Shown here: positions 1 to 3,415 of the stretch, piece after piece
How positions within the stretch are numbered: position 1 is the stretch's first letter
How the letters are laid out: each line of letters starts with the position of its first letter
From: Candidatus Nanopelagicaceae bacterium
Lineage (GTDB): Bacteria; Actinomycetota; Actinomycetes; Nanopelagicales; Nanopelagicaceae
Direction of reading: 5' to 3'
DNA: 5,431 nt
Assembly: GCA_947490625.1 (NCBI GenBank)
Contig: CANLHC010000064.1
Location: 1-5,431, forward strand
The notes under the pieces: generated by a model
Database searches by the model: none
The model's input: the letters and a program-made list of their open reading frames with translations, nothing else
Told to the model about the DNA's origin: nothing
Made by a program: the position numbers and the translations under genes

Positions 1-167
1 AGGCCACACATCCATAGCGTATTCAGATCATCAAGAATGATCTCTTTTGTTACTCGGAAATGTTCTGCTAGTTGCTCCACCGGTATTCCCTGATGAGCAA
101 GAAGAAACGGAACTAAATCAAGGAGCCGTGCTGTCTGCTCAATCGGCGAAGAGGTTTTTTTAACCAT
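1..167 (-). CDS. pafC: PafC, N-terminal part only (cut by left edge)
   Basis: This is the first 55 codons of PafC, partner of PafB in the PafBC transcriptional activator of the actinobacterial DNA-damage response. The gene starts at ATG 167-165 and stays open to the left edge. The visible part is a winged helix-turn-helix: a short polar lead (MVKKTSSPIEQ), then RLLDLVPFLLAHQGI, then a recognition-helix region ending in DDLNTLWMCGL. The RLL-x-LVP and LW-MCGL signatures are characteristic of PafC, as opposed to other WYL regulators. The start overlaps the pafB stop by 8 bases (ATGGTTAA). Only a weak ribosome-binding candidate, GGGTG, lies 4 bases upstream, so translation is probably coupled to pafB. 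A run of seven A on the coding strand covers codons 2-4. The WYL and C-terminal domains are outside the window. Identity rests on the N-terminus plus position after pafB, which together are strong. Confidence 0.88.
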   Translation of the reverse strand, partial: MVKKTSSPIEQTARLLDLVPFLLAHQGIPVEQLAEHFRVTKEIILDDLNTLWMCG

Positions 168-1086
168 GATGCACCCGCGCTTCGCGAAGTAAGTCGATGG
201 TTCTCTCTCTCAAGTGAGCGGGCTCCAGAAGTACAACATCGTCTCGATGCCACAGGATGAGCGAGAGAAGCCACGGCTCGGAAAAGATCGGTATCTCGGC
301 CGAGTCCCATTCGTCTCCACTGGTGATCGAATCTGCGATGGATCGAAATTGATGGCCACGTCCCTTGCGCAGAAGCAGCGTTGCTAGGGGCTGTTCTTCA
401 GCAAGACTTTCTTTGATCACATCAGGTGGGCCAAAGCTGCCGCTTTTCTTTGCTACGACAACTTCTCCAGAGATTCGATCTAAGCGAAATGTGCGTTGCT
501 CGGACTTACCTAGATCATATGCAATAAGAAACCAGGAGCCGGCTTTACCTCTGAGTGCATACGGTTGCAGTTCACGTTTGTTGATTGATAGATCGGCTGA
601 AATGTAATCAAATGAAATGTGTGCTCGGCGAATAATTGCATCAGTTATTGCAGTAAATCGAGAGTCAGTGGCTCCAATACGTGGTGAGAGCGATAGTGAT
701 TCCACATCAGAATCAACTCCGATTGATTCGAGTTTTACTAAAGCTGAGGTGGATTCATCTTCTAAGGCCGCCCCCGACCATGCCGATGCAGCGAGAGAGA
801 GCAGTGCCACATCTCTTCCATCAAGTGGGCCTAGATCTAATCGATAGGAAGAAGAGGTAATTCGATATCCTGCCTCATCCTCAAAGAGAGGATCAAAGCT
901 ACCTAGTTCAATGTTAATGCCAAGCCCTCTGAGATCATCTTTATCCCGCTCAAACATTCTCTCCTTGGCTTCAGGAGTTCCTTCGTATCCATCTACTGTG
1001 CGAAAAATCTCTGATTTCGTGAGGTATCGCTTTGTTGCCAACAGTGCAATTGTTAAATTTACTAGTCGCTCACTCTTCCGCGACAC
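160..1086 (-). CDS. pafB: PafB, WYL-domain DNA-damage response regulator
   Basis: This protein of 308 residues (from the chosen start) is one half of PafBC. In mycobacteria that heterodimer activates most RecA/LexA-independent DNA-damage genes. Order of parts: a winged helix-turn-helix at about residues 5-75, with ERLVNLTIALLATKRYL and MFERDKDDLRGLGI as in PafB; a WYL domain at about 143-210, with RELQPYALRG, WFLIAYD and RTFRLDRI; then a C-terminal WCX-like region to the end. The WYL triad reads W-F-L at 185-187. The start is taken as GTG 1086-1084 because it places the conserved SRKSERLVN at the N-terminus as in relatives and has GAAAGGTG 8 bases upstream. An ATG at 1128 would add 14 residues with no counterpart in the family. 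The gene overlaps trmI by 17 bases and pafC by 8, which suggests a coupled trmI-pafB-pafC transcript. The gene was named for its place beside pafA, yet neither pafA nor any other pupylation gene is next to it here. Confidence 0.92.
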   Translation of the reverse strand: MSRKSERLVNLTIALLATKRYLTKSEIFRTVDGYEGTPEAKERMFERDKDDLRGLGINIELGSFDPLFEDEAGYRITSSSYRLDLGPLDGRDVALLSLAASAWSGAALEDESTSALVKLESIGVDSDVESLSLSPRIGATDSRFTAITDAIIRRAHISFDYISADLSINKRELQPYALRGKAGSWFLIAYDLGKSEQRTFRLDRISGEVVVAKKSGSFGPPDVIKESLAEEQPLATLLLRKGRGHQFRSIADSITSGDEWDSAEIPIFSEPWLLSLILWHRDDVVLLEPAHLRERTIDLLREARVHHG

Positions 1087-1954
1087 CGTAGGCACCTTTC
1101 GCAGGTCTTCTGCGACGAGCAAGAACATCTACACCCGGTGCCATGCGCCTGCTCTGGATCAAAAATCCAGTGTGGCCGATCATTCGCTGCTGTGGCCGCA
1201 CCGCTAATCCTTCATGGTGCCACCCACGAACGATTGTCTCGGAACTTTCTGGTTCAGTGAAATGTCCATCAGCTTTTAACGCCTCTGCTGTGGCAGAAAG
1301 CTGTGTGGTTGTTGCAACATAAGCGAGAAAGACCCCACCTGGACGAAGTACGTTGGCAGCCATCTCGACACACTCCCATGGTGCCAACATGTCGAGGATG
1401 ACTCGATCGTACGTCTCGCCATGTTGCGCATCTTGGACCGAGCCGACTGTGAGTGACCAATTCTCTGGAATAGAACCGAAATAGTCGGATACATTTTTTC
1501 GCGCAATTTCTGCAAAGTCATCGCGTCGTTCGAAAGAATGCAGAAGGCCTTCGCTTCCAACTGCTCTTAAGATTGAGAGCGATAATGCTCCACTTCCAAC
1601 GCCAGCCTCTAATACGCGCGATCCAGGATAAACGTCGGCAACTCCAATAATCATTGCCGCATCTTTTGGATAAACAATCGTTGCACCGCGTGGCATCGAG
1701 AGAACATAGTCAGAAAGAAGTGGAATAAATGCAGTGAATTTCAAACCTGCTGTGGTGGAAACAACCGATCCTTCGGGCAATCCCACCAAATCATCGTGGA
1801 CTATCCACCCTTTATGTGTGTGCCATTCCTTACCCGCGGTGATGGTAAAGCTATACAGCTTCCCCTTTGGATCTGTCAGTTGAATACGATCCCCTAAAGC
1901 AAAATAGCCCGGGGTTCTCGCCCCCGAAATAGAGTTTTCAGAAGATTTCGACAC
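1070..1954 (-). CDS. trmI: tRNA (adenine-58-N1)-methyltransferase TrmI
   Basis: This protein of 294 residues transfers a methyl group from S-adenosylmethionine to N1 of A58 in the T-loop of tRNA, acting as a cytoplasmic tetramer in known homologues. An N-terminal small beta domain (about 18-95) includes GDRIQLTDPKG and HTHKGWIVHDDLVG. It is followed by YPKDAAMII (95-103), then the Rossmann methyltransferase fold. Motif I is VLEAGVGSGALS (114-125), with a ribose-binding acidic position at E142. The catalytic-site segment is LDMLAPWE (187-194), and AYVATTTQL (211-219) follows. RGWHHEGLAVRPQ (243-255) and HTGFLIQSRRMAPG (261-274) match the mycobacterial protein Rv2118c closely. The tail is basic, with four arginines at 280-283. 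GTG 1954 is the only usable start: an in-frame TAA lies four codons upstream and no start codon precedes the conserved core. No ribosome-binding site is visible, which fits a leaderless transcript. The 3' end overlaps pafB. Confidence 0.95.
   Translation of the reverse strand: MSKSSENSISGARTPGYFALGDRIQLTDPKGKLYSFTITAGKEWHTHKGWIVHDDLVGLPEGSVVSTTAGLKFTAFIPLLSDYVLSMPRGATIVYPKDAAMIIGVADVYPGSRVLEAGVGSGALSLSILRAVGSEGLLHSFERRDDFAEIARKNVSDYFGSIPENWSLTVGSVQDAQHGETYDRVILDMLAPWECVEMAANVLRPGGVFLAYVATTTQLSATAEALKADGHFTEPESSETIVRGWHHEGLAVRPQQRMIGHTGFLIQSRRMAPGVDVLARRRRPAKGAYGVAEE
1093..1100 (-). promoter_or_regulatory. Ribosome binding site deciding the pafB start
   Basis: On the coding strand the sequence is GAAAGGTG, with AAAGG ending 8 bases before the GTG at 1086-1084. 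It is the best Shine-Dalgarno match near any of the candidate pafB starts and lies inside the 3' end of trmI. It supports the GTG at 1086 over the upstream ATG at 1128. Confidence 0.5.
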
Positions 1955-1960
1955 AGCCGT

Positions 1961-1966
1961 ATCTTA
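1961..1966 (-). promoter_or_regulatory. Candidate -10 box of trmI-pafBC (leaderless)
   Basis: The coding-strand hexamer is TAAGAT, matching TAnnnT, and it ends 6 bases before the GTG start of trmI. Transcription would begin at or within a base or so of the start codon, which explains the absent ribosome-binding site. Its first three bases are also the in-frame TAA that rules out a start further upstream. No convincing -35 hexamer is seen 16-18 bases upstream. This is motif reading only. Confidence 0.42.
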
Positions 1967-1992
1967 TGTCGAGAAGGCCGTATCCGTAGCGG

Positions 1993-1998
1993 TATCGT
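1993..1998 (+). promoter_or_regulatory. Candidate -10 box of the RecB-like nuclease (leaderless)
   Basis: The hexamer TATCGT fits TAnnnT and ends 7 bases before the GTG at 2006, the spacing expected if the transcript starts at the start codon. No ribosome-binding site precedes the GTG, which agrees with a leaderless message. A -35 element is not recognisable. It is read from sequence only. Confidence 0.38.
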
Positions 1999-2005
1999 CA
2001 CCACT

Positions 2006-2758
2006 GTGACTCAGATTCGCCTCTCCCCTAGTCGAATAAGCGAATTCAATAACTGTCCTCGACTCTATAAGTACCGGGTGATCGAACTTCTCCCCGAACC
2101 ACCGAGCATCGATGCTGAACGCGGAACCTTGATTCACACGATTCTGGAAGACCTCTTTGATCTACCTGCGCAAGAGCGCACTCTGGACAACGCAACAACT
2201 ATGGCACCTTCACGATGGCAAGATCAGGTAACTCATAAACCTGAACTTTCTTCTCTCGTACTCAATGAAAAGGAATGGCTAGATCGAGTTGCGGCTCTAC
2301 TGAAAAACTACTTCGTTCTCGAAAAACCCGATTCATTTGAGGCAACTCATCGAGAAATGCATCTCGAACAGGATCTGACAACCGAGATCTATCTCCATGG
2401 TTACGTTGATCGCATCGATGTCGCTCCAACCGGTGAAGTGCGCATAGTCGATTACAAGAGTGGAAAGTCTCCCAAACCAGGATGGGAAGAGAAAGCTCTA
2501 TTCCAGCTTCGGGTTTATGCGCTCTTGTACTGGCGTTTACATGGGGTCATTCCATCACTTCTTGTTCTGCATTATCTTGGTGATGCACGCAGCGTACGCA
2601 GTTCACCGAACGAAAAAGAGTTACTGTCGACAGAGAAGAAATTGCTTCAGATAGCTGATGAGATTATTGAAGCAATCGCAAAGGACCATTTTCCGCCAAA
2701 ACCAAGCAAGCTATGCGATTGGTGTTTCTTTAAAACGATCTGTCCTGCGCACAATTAG
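2006..2758 (+). CDS. RecB-family PD-(D/E)XK nuclease with Fe-S cysteines
   Basis: This 250-residue stand-alone nuclease belongs to the PDDEXK_1 group that includes the C-terminal domains of RecB and AddB and also Cas4. The N-terminal signature is LSPSRISEFNNCPRLYKYR, with cysteine C17. RGTLIHTILE supplies the conserved histidine H44. The core reads GYVDRID (metal ligand D135), IVDYKSGK (D149 and K151) and FQLRVYALLYW (Q167, Y171). Three C-terminal cysteines (C237, C240, C246, in CDWCFFKTIC) complete the four-cysteine pattern that binds a 4Fe-4S cluster in AddB and Cas4. No helicase or Cas genes are nearby. The same type of gene sits beside trmI in mycobacteria (Rv2119). Its substrate and role are not settled; DNA end processing or repair is inference from the family. 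The GTG start lies directly before the conserved LSPSR motif. It is the lone plus-strand gene, and its stop overlaps the HAD gene's stop by 4 bases. Confidence 0.88.
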   Translation: MTQIRLSPSRISEFNNCPRLYKYRVIELLPEPPSIDAERGTLIHTILEDLFDLPAQERTLDNATTMAPSRWQDQVTHKPELSSLVLNEKEWLDRVAALLKNYFVLEKPDSFEATHREMHLEQDLTTEIYLHGYVDRIDVAPTGEVRIVDYKSGKSPKPGWEEKALFQLRVYALLYWRLHGVIPSLLVLHYLGDARSVRSSPNEKELLSTEKKLLQIADEIIEAIAKDHFPPKPSKLCDWCFFKTICPAHN

Positions 2759-3405
2759 ATCGCTAAATAGAAATCTTTGAGCATTTCTCCGTCGACCTCG
2801 TTGAGGGTTTCGATGACCTTGAGATTGCTCTTTTCGATCACATCTACATAATGTGGAACCGCGATCACAGCACAACCAGCTTCTAGCGCTGAAGAGATCC
2901 CCGTCAGCGAATCCTCAAAGACCACACACTCATCTGGGGATAAACCCATCTTCTCCGCTGCCATGAGATATGGATCTGGGAAAGGTTTTGTTCTCTTTAC
3001 ATCGTCAGCACTTATCGTGAAGGAGAAAAAATCCTGTGGAAGAGTTGAAAGTGCCGCATCCATGAGATTTCGTGGGCTCGCACTCACGAGAGCTACCGGC
3101 ATAATTGAACGAACGCGGTTGACCGCATCGAATGCTCCCGGCATTAATTCAGCGTGGGATGAAAGCTTCACAAGCATCATCTGTGTGAGCTCTTCTACAA
3201 CCTGAGCACCCGTCATGTCGTGAGCGCACACTTTCGCAATGTATTCACCAACGCGAGAAAGCGGGCCACCAATACAAATTCTTTGATCATCGTCATTCCA
3301 TGCATACCCATATCGCGCACAAATCTCTTGCTGAGAAAGATGCCATTGTGGTTCTGAATCTAGGAAGAGGCCATCCATATCAAAAAATGCTGCCTTAAAT
3401 GTCAT
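2755..3405 (-). CDS. HAD-superfamily phosphatase (beta-phosphoglucomutase/CbbY-like)
   Basis: This 216-residue cytoplasmic hydrolase has all four HAD motifs. Motif I is FFDMDGLFLDSEP, with nucleophile D9 and acid/base D11. Motif II is ALVSAS (S108). Motif III is the lysine K140 in RTKPFPDPY. Motif IV is VFEDSLTGI (E164, D165). A helical cap (about residues 17-85) between motifs I and II is the C1 type of the PGMB/Gph/CbbY branch, whose members act on sugar phosphates, phosphoglycolate or other small phosphate esters. The substrate cannot be told from the sequence. The start ATG 3405-3403 puts motif I at the usual place near the N-terminus. An in-frame ATG at 3456 would add 17 residues inside the end of metH and is unlikely. 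The gene begins 10 bases after the metH stop with no Shine-Dalgarno sequence, so it probably shares the metH transcript and depends on coupled translation. Confidence 0.9.
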   Translation of the reverse strand: MTFKAAFFDMDGLFLDSEPQWHLSQQEICARYGYAWNDDDQRICIGGPLSRVGEYIAKVCAHDMTGAQVVEELTQMMLVKLSSHAELMPGAFDAVNRVRSIMPVALVSASPRNLMDAALSTLPQDFFSFTISADDVKRTKPFPDPYLMAAEKMGLSPDECVVFEDSLTGISSALEAGCAVIAVPHYVDVIEKSNLKVIETLNEVDGEMLKDFYLAI

Positions 3406-3415
3406 TGAAATAGAG

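Larger units (their letters stand above)
1955..2005. promoter_or_regulatory. Divergent promoter region with repeated GCCGTATC
   Basis: This 51-base gap separates the trmI operon from the nuclease gene and is the only place in the window where promoters must exist for both. It holds GCCGTATC twice (1956-1963 and 1977-1984, 21 bases apart, about two helical turns) and a near copy GCGGTATC at 1989-1996. A 5-base inverted repeat, GTCAC-CACT-GTGAC, spans 1997-2010 and covers the nuclease start codon. The first copy overlaps the trmI -10 candidate and the third overlaps the nuclease -10 candidate. The arrangement could be an operator for a shared regulator, but repeats this short may also be chance. 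Confidence 0.4.

Noticed and set aside
180..189. Ten-base palindrome CTTCGCGAAG near the end of pafB
   Set aside because: It has no loop or T tract and lies in codons; a short palindrome of this kind is expected by chance.
113..310. Minus-strand open frame bridging pafB and pafC
   Set aside because: It is out of frame with both genes, and both genes match their families continuously through this stretch.
365..1207. Several plus-strand open frames (365-607, 617-847, 911-1207) opposite pafB and trmI
   Set aside because: Their products are low-complexity and serine/arginine-rich with no recognisable domain, while the minus strand codes for well-conserved proteins throughout.
1269..1560. Two alternative minus-strand frames inside trmI
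   Set aside because: TrmI motifs continue unbroken through the region in the main frame; these are shadows.
1955..2005. A PafBC-dependent (RecA-NDp type) promoter in the divergent gap
   Set aside because: The pattern TTGTCRGTG-N8-TAnnnT was looked for on both strands. The best partial match, near 1966-1975, has about five of nine positions and wrong spacing to a -10.
2963..3205. Plus-strand open frame opposite the HAD gene
   Set aside because: It is antisense to HAD motifs II and III and has no domain of its own.
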